NCBI GenBank assembly: GCA_029864805.1
Contig: JAOTSS010000038.1
Span: forward strand, 1 to 18,905
Source: Candidatus Nitrosopumilus sp.
GTDB lineage: Archaea; Thermoproteota; Nitrososphaeria; Nitrososphaerales; Nitrosopumilaceae
DNA length: 18,905 bases
Reading direction: 5' to 3'
Positions 1 through 6,794 of this stretch are shown one piece after another. Made by a program: the position numbers and the translations under genes. Under the pieces are notes generated by a model, which saw nothing but the letters and a program-made list of their open reading frames with translations, made no database searches and was not told where the DNA came from. The first letter of the stretch is position 1. Each line of letters opens with the position of its first letter.

Positions 1-416
1 GTATTAAGTGCGATATGGGTAACCGTATTTTCAACATTTGAGATGGCCGAGATATTTTTCACAAAATTACTCAACGAATTTCTGTTTTTGAATTTTCCTA
101 TCACTAAGGTATCTGCATGACCTGTTATATCATAAACGGCACAAACATTTTCATTTTTGGCAAGCTCGTCTTCAATTTCCAACATCTTTCCTTTCCTTGT
201 TGTGACTTCAATTATTGCAGTAATGTCATACCCTAAAATCTCCTGATCTAGTCGAGCTGAGTATCCTTTGACAACTTTTCCTTGCTCCAATTTACGTAAT
301 CTGGAAATAATGGTCACTGTTGAGATTCCAAGTTTATGTGCTAACTGTCTTGAAGATTGCCTTGCATCTACAAGTAAATGTTTTAGGATTTTTGTGTCTG
401 TTTCGTCCAGACTCAT
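1..416 (-). CDS. Lrp/AsnC-family transcriptional regulator (3' end cut by window edge)
   Basis: A DNA-binding regulator of the Lrp/AsnC type, probably sensing a small molecule such as an amino acid. The ATG is at 416 and 138 codons are visible before the window edge. Residues 1-45 form the winged-helix DNA-binding part: it begins MSLDETDTKILKHLL, and DARQSSRQLAHKLGIS then STVTIISRLRKLE gives the recognition helix. From about residue 62 a RAM (AsnC C-terminal) domain follows with IEVTTRKGK, then VYDITGHADTLVIG, the usual 'V..v..vtG.yDy' core. Family members are about 150 residues, so only a few residues are missing. It diverges from the gene at 522. A TATA-like stretch on the minus strand at 437-444 lies about 25 bases upstream of the ATG, suggesting a leaderless transcript. 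The target and ligand cannot be read from the sequence. Confidence 0.93.
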   Translation of the reverse strand, partial: MSLDETDTKILKHLLVDARQSSRQLAHKLGISTVTIISRLRKLEQGKVVKGYSARLDQEILGYDITAIIEVTTRKGKMLEIEDELAKNENVCAVYDITGHADTLVIGKFKNRNSLSNFVKNISAISNVENTVTHIALN

Positions 417-436
417 ATTATTTTTAGTCTAAATAA

Positions 437-444
437 ATATTTAA
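437..444 (-). promoter_or_regulatory. TATA-like box of the Lrp/AsnC gene
   Basis: Read on the minus strand this is TTAAATAT-like, centred about 25 bases upstream of the ATG at 416. That is the spacing expected when an archaeal transcript starts at the start codon. Inferred from position and composition only; the region is AT-rich, so chance is possible. Confidence 0.4.
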
Positions 445-491
445 GAATATTGTATAATTCTTTATGAATGTAATGTATTTTTATAATATAT

Positions 492-500
492 TTTATATTT
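492..500 (+). promoter_or_regulatory. TATA box for the gene at 522
   Basis: TTTATATTT is centred 26 bases upstream of the ATG at 522. It predicts transcription starting at or next to that ATG and therefore favours 522 over the in-frame ATG at 537 as the start. Confidence 0.5.
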
Positions 501-521
501 ATCTAATCGTAATAATAACTG

Positions 522-1241
522 ATGACTTTATTGTTGATGACCGATCCAATACTAGAAAAAATTCAGAAACATTTTGAGGGTTTGGGATTAAAATCATCAA
601 TAGTTAACGAAAAACTGGATTTTGAACTAGACTACAAAGATGTGCATTTCATGGATGGAAAAAATGGGATTGGTACTGCAGGTTCATTGAGACTGAATAA
701 TTCTCCTATTGATTATCTGCATATGATCAAGAAGCAAGAATATGCAAAATGTGATTTTGCCGTGGGCGGTCATGTTGGAATGGGAGTTCACGTTCATTCC
801 TGGTATAAAATGCGATTCTTTATCTCATTTCCAGAATCAATAAAATTGGGACCGTTTGATATGGGAACTCTTACAACAATCAAGAAAGGATTATTTCATT
901 CAGAAGTTGAAAATTTTATTTGGAATGGTTATCAAAAACTAACTACCTTGCCACCTGGATTAGTGAGAGACAATGTATCTGATGCATTGTATTCAGACAA
1001 AATACTGCAAAAATTAATGGCAAAGTGTTTGCTACAAGAAAGGACAATTACTGTTTCTAGATATTCTCCAACAATTCCTAAGGAAGTTACAGTAAAACAC
1101 ACAAACTCAAAAATCAAAATAGAATCGGCCTGGAAACTCCAAAAGGACATGTTCATAAACAAAGATACATTGGACATGTATGAAATACTTGCAGGAATTG
1201 TTAAATCTACAGTGAATACTCTAAAATATTATTTAAAATAA
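522..1241 (+). CDS. Uncharacterised 239-residue protein
   Basis: I do not recognise the family. The protein is soluble-looking, with no signal peptide or clear membrane helix. A central glycine/histidine-rich stretch at about residues 81-94 (FAVGGHVGMGVHVHSWYK) has three histidines and is the most motif-like part; it could bind a metal or a nucleotide, but that is a guess. Other features are a Lys-rich C-terminal half and FISFPESIKLGPFDMGTLTTIKK near the middle. The start at 522 is supported by a TATA box 26 bases upstream; an alternative ATG at 537 would remove five residues (MTLLL). Codon use and length make it a convincing gene. It is divergent from the Lrp regulator, with about 105 bases between them, so that regulator could control it. 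Confidence 0.8.
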   Translation: MTLLLMTDPILEKIQKHFEGLGLKSSIVNEKLDFELDYKDVHFMDGKNGIGTAGSLRLNNSPIDYLHMIKKQEYAKCDFAVGGHVGMGVHVHSWYKMRFFISFPESIKLGPFDMGTLTTIKKGLFHSEVENFIWNGYQKLTTLPPGLVRDNVSDALYSDKILQKLMAKCLLQERTITVSRYSPTIPKEVTVKHTNSKIKIESAWKLQKDMFINKDTLDMYEILAGIVKSTVNTLKYYLK

Positions 1242-1478
1242 TACTTTGAATGTTGATAAAATTTTAGATGTGATTAAACTAAGAATGAAATAAATGTAAA
1301 GATAAAATATTGTTTGAATTTATTTTTGTAACGCTGTATATCACACAATACCATCAAATGTTTTGTTGGGCATATCGTCTTGTTGTATTCATTATAATTA
1401 TTTTCATTAATCTGGTATTTTTTTACATATAATTAAAATAGTCAAAATGCCTTTTTTTGGACTTAATTTCATAAAAAA

Positions 1479-1625
1479 TTAGTAATCCAAAGAATCCCGA
1501 CGAATTGGCATCAACTTGCATTTACAATCCTCTCTTTTGCCACATTTGGGACAATTGCAATCACAAAGTAACAACGACGAATTACATCCAACACACTTTG
1601 TATATTCGGCATAATCCTCTCTCAT
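1479..1625 (-). CDS. 48-residue eight-cysteine protein, paralogue of the one at 3499
   Basis: A very small gene with ATG at 1625 and TAA at 1479. It has eight cysteines at residues 11, 14, 21, 23, 25, 28, 34 and 36, spaced CxxC-x6-CxCxCPxCG-x4-CxC. The same pattern, with one extra residue before the last pair, is found in the 88-residue protein at 3499-3765, which argues that both are real. Eight cysteines could hold two zinc ions or an Fe-S centre; the sequence does not decide which. The C-terminal tail (MPIRRDSLDY) is short and basic/polar. The gene is isolated, facing away from the RAM-domain genes at 1798. Its role is unknown. Confidence 0.65.
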   Translation of the reverse strand: MREDYAEYTKCVGCNSSLLLCDCNCPKCGKREDCKCKLMPIRRDSLDY

Positions 1626-1771
1626 CTTGTATAATTAGGTCGAACTAGAAATTAAAGAGAGTATCTATTTTTGTTAAAATTTATTTAAATTTTAAAATAT
1701 AAATTTAAAATTTGTAAATAACTTCTTTGAATCCACTAAAATATGATTTCTTCTAAATCAGACTGATAATA

Positions 1772-1801
1772 ATGAGCAAAGAGGTTTTAATAATATCATG
1801 A
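1772..1801 (+). promoter_or_regulatory. Possible 9-codon leader ORF overlapping the start of the RAM gene
   Basis: An ATG at 1772 opens MSKEVLIIS followed by TGA at 1799-1801, which overlaps the ATG of the next gene (ATGA at 1798). A TATA-like AAAATATGA lies at 1738-1746, about 30 bases upstream, so transcription could begin at or just before this ATG. A GAGG motif at 1781-1784 inside the leader could also serve as the ribosome site for the main gene. It may be a coupled leader peptide or coincidence. Confidence 0.25.
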
Positions 1802-2037
1802 AAAAGGCATTTGTACTAATCAACTGTGATTTAGGAAAAGAGAAAGATCTCCTAACTGCATTGCGAGCCATGAATCAGGTAAAAGAGGCTCATGGGACTT
1901 GGGGCGCATATGATATAATAGTAGAAATAAACTCAGATGATGTTGAGTCATTACGCGAAACTATCACATGGAAGATTCGCAAGTTGCCATCAATCAGAGC
2001 AACACTTACCCTTATGGCAATAGAGGGACAACACTAG
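1798..2037 (+). CDS. Stand-alone Lrp/AsnC ligand-binding (RAM) domain protein, copy A
   Basis: A 79-residue protein consisting only of the C-terminal RAM domain of Lrp/AsnC regulators, with no DNA-binding part. It starts MKKAFVLINCDLGKE (first strand), then VKEAHGTWGAYDIIVEI, which is the 'v.ga.GtyDi' core where such domains bind amino acids at dimer interfaces. It ends IRKLPSIRATLTLMAIEGQ. In the family these domains form dimers to octamers and can partner with full-length Lrp proteins, so a role as effector or co-regulator is plausible but inferred. It is first in a tight row: 9 bases separate its stop from copy B. Copies B (2047) and C (3903, minus) share the motif A[FY][VI]L[IV]NC[DE]LG at the start. 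Confidence 0.9.
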   Translation: MKKAFVLINCDLGKEKDLLTALRAMNQVKEAHGTWGAYDIIVEINSDDVESLRETITWKIRKLPSIRATLTLMAIEGQH

Positions 2038-2046
2038 GAGAACAGG

Positions 2047-2286
2047 ATGTCAAAAGCCTTTGTTCTGATAAACTGCGAATTAGGTTCTGAAATGCAAGTA
2101 ATTTCAGATTTGAAAACAGTTGATTGTGTAAAAAAAGTCTACGGGGTATTTGGTACTTATGATATTTTAGTAAACTTGGAATGCGATAGACTTGAAGAAC
2201 TAAGACAAACAATTATTTCTAAGATTAGAAGGATTGAGAACATACGTTCAACAAAAACTCTGATGGGGATAGATGGGCAATGTTAG
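2047..2286 (+). CDS. Stand-alone Lrp/AsnC ligand-binding (RAM) domain protein, copy B
   Basis: A 79-residue tandem paralogue of the preceding gene. It reads MSKAFVLINCELGSE at the start, VKKVYGVFGTYDILVNLE in the core, and ISKIRRIENIRSTKTLMG near the end, so all strands of a RAM domain are present. It has no helix-turn-helix. A GGAG at 2037-2040, overlapping the previous stop, gives a good ribosome-binding site 6 bases before the ATG. The two copies differ at about half their residues, so the duplication is not recent. Eleven bases downstream begins the DUF1059-like gene, making a likely three-gene transcript. Its ligand is unknown. Confidence 0.9.
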   Translation: MSKAFVLINCELGSEMQVISDLKTVDCVKKVYGVFGTYDILVNLECDRLEELRQTIISKIRRIENIRSTKTLMGIDGQC

Positions 2287-2296
2287 ATGAGATATT

Positions 2297-2464
2297 ATGT
2301 TAGAACTAAGATGCAATGATTACGGGTTTGAGTGTGATTTTGAAGTGGAGGGTGACGAAGATCATGTCGTAGTACAATTCATGCAACATAGTAATGAAGA
2401 ACATGGGATAGACTATAGAAAAGAAGCCGTAAAGCAGTTCCTATTGAGAAAATATCACTCCTAG
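2297..2464 (+). CDS. 55-residue DUF1059-like protein, copy 1
   Basis: A small protein with the DUF1059 signature: MLELRCNDYGFECDFEVEGD at the N terminus, then a helix ending in H31 and H36 (QHSNEEHGIDY). Its paralogue at 3335 shares C..YGFEC.[FY]EVEGD...F..H...EH.IDY.K. Cys6, Cys13, His31 and His36 are conserved between the two and would suit a C2H2-like metal site; that is my inference, as the family's function is not known to me. The ATG at 2297 follows a purine-rich stretch (GATGAG) that overlaps the stop of the RAM gene, so it is probably co-transcribed. A run of seven T's right after the stop (2464-2471) could end transcription. Confidence 0.8.
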   Translation: MLELRCNDYGFECDFEVEGDEDHVVVQFMQHSNEEHGIDYRKEAVKQFLLRKYHS

Positions 2465-2471
2465 TTTTTTT
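2464..2471 (+). terminator. T-run terminator after the RAM-RAM-DUF1059 row
   Basis: The stop codon of the DUF1059-like gene is followed at once by a run of seven T's. In archaea a T-rich stretch alone can terminate transcription. Inferred from composition and position. Confidence 0.35.
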
Positions 2472-2611
2472 ACTTTGTTTATTACAACTTACATCTCCAT
2501 TCCCCGATATTTTTATAGAATATTTTCATATCAGATCATTCCTGCTGATTTTATGTACACAGTATAGATGATTTTACCAACATCATCTAAAGTGTCGTTT
2601 CTTTAGTTATT

Positions 2612-2802
2612 CTACAGTTTCACTTGTTCGTTTTCCAATATTTTCAAAACTTCAGAATACATCTTAAATTGTTAAGCAGTTGTATTTTTCCAAAATACTT
2701 GTCGTTCTTGTATTAGTTTTCCCCGAATTCATCTTTTTGACCTGTACCCAATATTCTTGATCTTTTGGTCATGTCTGGAATGACTACTGGTTCAAATCTC
2801 AT
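2612..2802 (-). pseudogene. Decayed small gene (frameshift plus nonsense codon)
   Basis: On the minus strand an ATG at 2802, preceded by a GAGGT ribosome-site-like motif a few bases upstream, opens 29 codons reading MRFEPVVIPDMTKRSRILG then GQKDEFGEN, ending at TAA (2713-2715). Moving one frame over, near the GGGGAAAAC stretch, protein-like text continues: LIQERQVFWKNTTA, then an in-frame TAA (2672-2674), then QFKMYSEVLKILENEQVKL and TAG at 2612. The pieces join into one sensible, charged, helical protein of about 60 residues. That suggests one frameshift and one stop mutation in a once-intact gene. I do not recognise the family. Alternatives are a sequencing error, or a real 29-residue protein followed by noise. 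Confidence 0.45.
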
Positions 2803-2886
2803 TATACCTCGATAAAATTTATTCATGAATCATCTATCATTTTGATAGACGTATCAATTAATAGATAATTCAAAAACATAAGATCT

Positions 2887-2895
2887 CAAATATAC
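2887..2895 (+). promoter_or_regulatory. TATA-like box for the GTG-start gene at 2917
   Basis: AAATATAC is centred about 26 bases before the GTG at 2917, which suits leaderless transcription from that GTG and helps justify a non-ATG start. Confidence 0.35.
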
Positions 2896-2916
2896 TTTAT
2901 TCCGTATATACTGTCA

Positions 2917-3087
2917 GTGACCGATATACAATTTTGTCATATTTGCCTGAACAAGACAGAGATTCTAGAGTATGATAAATTACATGTTTGTACAAAATGT
3001 TTATTAAACATTATAAAATTGGACAAAGAGAAACCATCGAGCCTTTCAAAAGAGCAGATTGCCGGTGGGATCAAAGATGAGTTATAA
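2917..3087 (+). CDS. 56-residue CxxC/CxxC zinc-ribbon-like protein
   Basis: Starts with GTG at 2917 and ends at TAA 3085-3087. The N-terminal half has two knuckles: FCHICLN (Cys7, Cys10) and VCTKCLL (Cys25, Cys28), 14 residues apart, a compact zinc-ribbon layout. The C-terminal half is charged (LDKEKPSSLSKEQIAGGIKDEL). No ATG is available in this frame near the start; the GTG choice rests on the TATA-like box about 26 bases upstream and on the first knuckle following closely. It sits alone between the pseudogene and the second DUF1059-like gene. Such tiny zinc proteins may bind nucleic acid or protein; there is no specific evidence here. Confidence 0.55.
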   Translation: MTDIQFCHICLNKTEILEYDKLHVCTKCLLNIIKLDKEKPSSLSKEQIAGGIKDEL

Positions 3088-3334
3088 AATGGAAATTATA
3101 CGAATGATATAATTGCAAAACTTTTTCAAGAATGTAAAAAATTGGATGTATGCCTTTTCAATTAATTTCTCAGATGCTTGATATCTACTGACTCATCATT
3201 AATTACTATAATTCATAAAAAAAATGATATATTCATATATTGCTAATAAATTTTTGATTTATTTAATAAAACAGAATAGATGTAAAGATTATTCTCAATT
3301 TTATTAAAATATTTGATTTACGTATAAAAGAACA

Positions 3335-3499
3335 ATGAGCGTGCTAAACTGTCGATATTATGGATTTGAATGTAACTATGAGGTGGAAGGAGATGTCAAA
3401 AAGATAGCTGATGAATTCAAAAATCACATTACAAAAGAACACAAAATTGATTATCCAAAGGGAATCTTGATGCAAACTAATCTGTGGAAAAGATCATAA
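3335..3499 (+). CDS. 54-residue DUF1059-like protein, copy 2
   Basis: Paralogue of the gene at 2297. It begins MSVLNCRYYGFECNYEVEGD and continues to a helix with His31 and His36 (KNHITKEHKIDYPK). The potential metal ligands Cys6, Cys13, His31 and His36 fall at exactly the same positions as in copy 1, while the C-terminal tail differs. A TATA-like AAAATATTT at 3306-3314 is about 25 bases before the ATG, consistent with leaderless transcription. Its stop TAA shares its last A with the ATG of the eight-cysteine gene (TAATG at 3497-3501), so the two are very likely co-transcribed and translationally coupled. Confidence 0.8.
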   Translation: MSVLNCRYYGFECNYEVEGDVKKIADEFKNHITKEHKIDYPKGILMQTNLWKRS

Positions 3500-3765
3500 T
3501 GGTTGCAGAAAGTGGTATTTTGTGCCGTGAATGCAAAGGCTCTATTGAATATTGTTATTGTTACTGTCCTTATTGTGGAAATATAACAGAACATTGCCGT
3601 TGTAATCTAGAGAATTCAAAAGGCAGTGACAAAATTCTATCCACTCTACATTATTCAAAACTTGATCCATGGAATAAATCGAAGGAACCCTCTCTTGTAA
3701 ATACTCATGATGATGATTGGTGGCGTTTAGAAAAATGGCAAATTGGAAGAAGAAATCTTCCTTAA
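3499..3765 (+). CDS. 88-residue eight-cysteine protein
   Basis: The ATG at 3499 overlaps the preceding stop by one base (TAATG). An in-frame GTG at 3484 would add five residues, but the coupled ATG is more likely. Eight cysteines occupy residues 9-35 in the pattern CxxC-x6-CxCxCPxCG-x5-CxC, matching the 48-residue protein on the minus strand at 1479-1625. The remaining ~50 residues are hydrophilic, Trp-rich near the end (DDDWWRLEKWQIGRR) and not found in the shorter paralogue. It probably binds zinc or another metal through the cysteine block. It pairs with a DUF1059-like protein, suggesting a shared but unknown function. Confidence 0.7.
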   Translation: MVAESGILCRECKGSIEYCYCYCPYCGNITEHCRCNLENSKGSDKILSTLHYSKLDPWNKSKEPSLVNTHDDDWWRLEKWQIGRRNLP

Positions 3766-3902
3766 CCTCATTATCCTAGAACGTATCATAAATTAGAAAT
3801 TATAAACATTGTATGTTGTCTAATCAGAATAGAACGTTGTATCTTAAAAAGAGTGATTGGAATCTGGAGGTTTTCAATATCAAGAGTATTACGTAGTTTT
3901 TT

Positions 3903-4133
3903 CTATGATTGTTCTGGGATGGTGTGTATGGTAATTGTATGTGTAATATTTTCAAGATGTCTTATTTTTTGTAAAGTCTGTTCAAAGAAATCTATATTGT
4001 CATAATTTAATTTACAGATAAAATCATACATTCCAAAGGTTCCTTGTACCTCATTACATAACTCTTTGAGTTTTGTAATTGTCTGAATTTTATATCCTAA
4101 ATCACAATTAACTAAAATGTATGCTATGCTCAT
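3903..4133 (-). CDS. Stand-alone Lrp/AsnC ligand-binding (RAM) domain protein, copy C
   Basis: A 76-residue RAM-only protein. It shows MSIAYILVNCDLGYK at the start, NEVQGTFGMYDFICKLNY in the core and LQKIRHLENITHTITIHT near the end, as in copies A and B, but lacks three residues in the helix before the core and is the most divergent. The ATG is at 4133, with a TATA-like stretch on the minus strand around 4156-4163. It is transcribed toward the eight-cysteine gene (convergent, about 140 bases apart). With A, B and the full-length regulator at the window edge, four RAM domains lie within 4.2 kb, so hetero-oligomers are possible (inference). Confidence 0.88.
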   Translation of the reverse strand: MSIAYILVNCDLGYKIQTITKLKELCNEVQGTFGMYDFICKLNYDNIDFFEQTLQKIRHLENITHTITIHTIPEQS

Positions 4134-4839
4134 AACCCATATACGGAATTCTCTGTATTAAGTTTACTTTAAAGTTTAAATTATATTTCAAAATATTTTT
4201 AATATTTTTACTATCTATAATAAATCAAATAACTACCAATACTCTATATGTCAAAATAGTCAAGAGTTAGTGAAAAAGAATAATTCAAAAAAAAGTTTTA
4301 AGAAAGAATTGCAAATGGTGAAGTATTTGATTTTGACTAGAAAGCAATTATTACTAAATCCCTCATGCAAGAGATTTTCATCAATATCACAATTTGGACC
4401 TATTTTTGTTAGGCCTTACATAAAATCTACAATGAAAGATAGAATCGTTTGCTTATGTCTAAAATTCTAGGGTTAGAAAGGACAATATCATAACTAGATT
4501 TTGATATTGGAATTCAGTACTTTTAGAAATTTGGAACCAAAATTAATAATATTAGATCTATTCGTTCTTCTTTGATGCTGATACATGCGTAATTTCTATG
4601 TGATATTATGAATTATCATGTAAGTGCTCTGCACTCGTCATTTTCTTTATTTGTCTAAAATTTTTGAACTTGAATTTTATCCTGGCAGGTCAGGAAATTT
4701 ATTCTAAGTGGAAGAATCTGTCTATTTTTGTGACTCGTTTACAGTGATAAATTGGTTGTTAAGAAAATTCTAAACAGTGATGGAATAAAAATCCCATTGT
4801 TTCAACGTGTAAAAACTGAAAATCAAAGGATCAATGAAT
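4134..4839. other. Long intergenic stretch with no supported gene
   Basis: About 700 bases of AT-rich sequence. The only long reading frame (4270-4470, GTG start, 66 codons) encodes a Lys/Ser/Leu-rich product with no motif and looks like noise. No tRNA-like cloverleaf or strong hairpin was found by eye. At 4578-4596 there is a 19-base stretch matching 18 of 19 bases of the small ORF at 9605, in the same codon phase (see findings). Confidence 0.5.
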
Positions 4840-5124
4840 TTATTTTTTTATATCTGCTAATTGATTTTTACTTACTCTTCGTTTTTTAATTAAAGCAAAC
4901 ATTATCATTCCAACATTTATGATAGAAATTATTTCAATCAAATCAACTCCATACAAGAACCAATCAATTACCGGATGTACTCTTGACACAATTCCTGCTT
5001 CAAGCATAATGTCTGCATTCCATATCATGTGAGGAACTTGAATGAATTGAATAATTGCAATAAGGATGACACTTCCTAAAATTTTATTTTCATACCAATT
5101 CCAAAATTTATTCCATGCATTCAT
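4840..5124 (-). CDS. Small integral membrane protein, two predicted helices
   Basis: A 94-residue protein of unknown family. Residues about 16-34 (LGSVILIAIIQFIQVPHMIW) and about 57-79 (YGVDLIEIISIINVGMIMFALI) are hydrophobic enough to span the membrane. The N terminus has an aromatic Trp-rich amphipathic start (MNAWNKFWNWYENK) and the C terminus is basic (KKRRVSKNQ), so by the positive-inside rule the C terminus should be cytoplasmic, and with two helices the N terminus too. A TATA-like TTTATTA on the minus strand at 5147-5153 is about 26 bases before the ATG. It stands alone between two non-coding stretches. No function can be assigned. Confidence 0.7.
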   Translation of the reverse strand: MNAWNKFWNWYENKILGSVILIAIIQFIQVPHMIWNADIMLEAGIVSRVHPVIDWFLYGVDLIEIISIINVGMIMFALIKKRRVSKNQLADIKK

Positions 5125-5146
5125 GTATGAAATTATTTCTTAATTG

Positions 5147-5153
5147 TAATAAA
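5147..5153 (-). promoter_or_regulatory. TATA-like box for the small membrane-protein gene
   Basis: On the minus strand TTTATTA lies about 26 bases upstream of the ATG at 5124, the distance expected for a leaderless archaeal transcript. Confidence 0.4.
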
Positions 5154-5396
5154 CAATGGGAAAATTAGATGCAACTAATTAGACTGGACTAATAATTACA
5201 GGCACAGATTTCTTCAAAATTAGGTTGATCTTTTTAGTTTTTTCTTTTTTTTTACCAAAAAGTGTTCTAGATGCTATTGAATGTGTGGAATAATTGAGAG
5301 TTTTGGGTTATTACAAAATATTCTTTAGGAAAAACTGCTCATTGACTTCTAATTTGTATGAAAAAATCCTGATTCAAAGTTATAACTAAGGTTGAT

Positions 5397-6791
5397 CTAT
5401 TTTTGATTTTCGCTCTTGATTTTTTCTTTTTTCATCCAAATGGTTTTTCCCTTATGGTCAATTAATTCAATATTTTTCTCATTAAGTTTGCCTCGAATTT
5501 TATCTGCATCTTCAAATCGTTTTTCTTTTCTAAATTGCTCTCTATTTAAAATCATGTTGTCAATTTCTTTTTTTTCATTTTCTGTCATTTCTGGAATTTT
5601 TAATCCTAGAATGCCTAACATTCTTTTAATCTCTTTTTTGATAATTTCTGCATCTTCTCTTCCAAGTCTCTCTTCGGCTGCTAGTCTGTTGGTTTCTTTT
5701 ACTAGTTGAAAAAATACAGATAATGCAAGATGCGTGTTAAGATCATCATTTAGTGCATTATCAAAATCTGTACTCATCTTCTCTATTGCTGAATTGATTT
5801 TTTCACGATTCTTATTATTTGAATGAATCAACTCATAGTAACATGTCTCTATCTGTCTCCATTTAGTGAGATTTTCCTTGAGTAATTCTTCAGAATAATC
5901 AATTGCTTTTGAATAGTGTCCAGAAAGACAAAACAATCTGATTATATTTGGACCCCAATTCTCTAAAACATGTTTTATTGATTTAATATTTCCAAGCGAT
6001 TTTGACATTTTTTCACCATTTATTGTAACCATTCCAACATGCATCCAAATTTTTGCAAATTGAGCGCCAGTACATGATTCAGATTGTGCAATCTCGTTTT
6101 CATGATGTGGAAATATCAAATCTCGTCCTCCCCCATGAATATCAAAATTCTCTCCAAGATACTTTGTACTCATAGCAGAACATTCTATGTGCCATCCTGG
6201 ACGCCCATTACCCCAAGGACTACTCCATACGGGTTCTCTGTCTGAGAATTTCCACACTGCAAAATCTAGTGGATCTTTTTTAGCTTCATCGATTTCTATT
6301 CTTGCACCTGATTGAAGTTCTTCTATTTTTTTCTTTGATAATTTTCCATATTCTGGGAATTTAGATACTGAAAAATATACGCCATTTTTTGTTGTATATG
6401 CAATTTGCTTCTCAATTAGTTTCTCAATAAATTTTATAATGTCTCTCATATGCTCTGTTGCTTTAGGGTATCTTGTTGCGCGCTTTACATTTAATCCATC
6501 GAAATCTTTGAAATAGTTTTCAATGTATTTTGTACTAATTTTTTCAGCCGTAGTGTTCTCTGAATTAGCACGATTGATGATTTTGTCATCTACATCTGTA
6601 AAGTTTTGAATAAATTCTACTTCTACGTTTTTGCTTTCTAAATATTTTCTTAGTACATCAAAAACTATTATGGTTCTTGCATGACCTATATGTGATTCAT
6701 CATAAACTGTAACACCACAAAGATAAATTTTGATCTTTTTTGAAATATCCAATTTTTGTTTAGAATTTAGTAATGTATCTTGAAGTTTCAT
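5397..6791 (-). CDS. cysS: Cysteinyl-tRNA synthetase
   Basis: Class I synthetase that activates cysteine with ATP and charges tRNA-Cys in the cytoplasm. It has 464 residues, the normal length. The HIGH motif is SHIGHAR with HIGH at residues 34-37; the KMSKS loop is EKMSKSLGN at 261-265. The active-site zinc ligands that select cysteine are all visible: Cys25 (YLCGVTVYD), Cys204 (WHIECSAM), His229 and Glu233 (FPHHENE). The C-terminal helical part binds the anticodon stem and ends in the usual [23 protein letters not shown] segment. It lies 3 bases downstream of nadE on the same strand, so the two are one transcript. The cysS product is enough to make Cys-tRNA directly; no SepRS/SepCysS route is needed. 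Confidence 0.98.
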   Translation of the reverse strand: MKLQDTLLNSKQKLDISKKIKIYLCGVTVYDESHIGHARTIIVFDVLRKYLESKNVEVEFIQNFTDVDDKIINRANSENTTAEKISTKYIENYFKDFDGLNVKRATRYPKATEHMRDIIKFIEKLIEKQIAYTTKNGVYFSVSKFPEYGKLSKKKIEELQSGARIEIDEAKKDPLDFAVWKFSDREPVWSSPWGNGRPGWHIECSAMSTKYLGENFDIHGGGRDLIFPHHENEIAQSESCTGAQFAKIWMHVGMVTINGEKMSKSLGNIKSIKHVLENWGPNIIRLFCLSGHYSKAIDYSEELLKENLTKWRQIETCYYELIHSNNKNREKINSAIEKMSTDFDNALNDDLNTHLALSVFFQLVKETNRLAAEERLGREDAEIIKKEIKRMLGILGLKIPEMTENEKKEIDNMILNREQFRKEKRFEDADKIRGKLNEKNIELIDHKGKTIWMKKEKIKSENQK

Positions 6792-6794
6792 CCC

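Noticed and set aside
932..1177. 81-codon minus-strand frame
   Set aside because: Lies wholly inside the better-supported gene at 522-1241 on the other strand and shows no domain.
3813..3896. 27-codon frame (MLSNQNRTLYLKK...)
   Set aside because: Too short, with no motif, coupling or promoter to support it.
4270..4470. 66-codon frame starting with GTG
   Set aside because: Low-complexity Lys/Ser/Leu product, no motif, no TATA box or ribosome site at a suitable distance; probably a chance frame.
5224..5395. Repeated GGTTGATCT followed by T-rich sequence near 5224 and 5391
   Set aside because: Ten shared bases in AT-rich DNA are within chance expectation, with no extended similarity.
4134..5396. 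Possible tRNA or structured RNA in the gene-poor stretches
   Set aside because: No acceptor/T-arm signatures or strong GC-rich stems could be found by eye on either strand.
5416..5709. 97-codon plus-strand frame rich in Phe/Ser/Leu
   Set aside because: Antisense shadow of cysS; the composition is that expected from reading Lys/Glu codons backwards.
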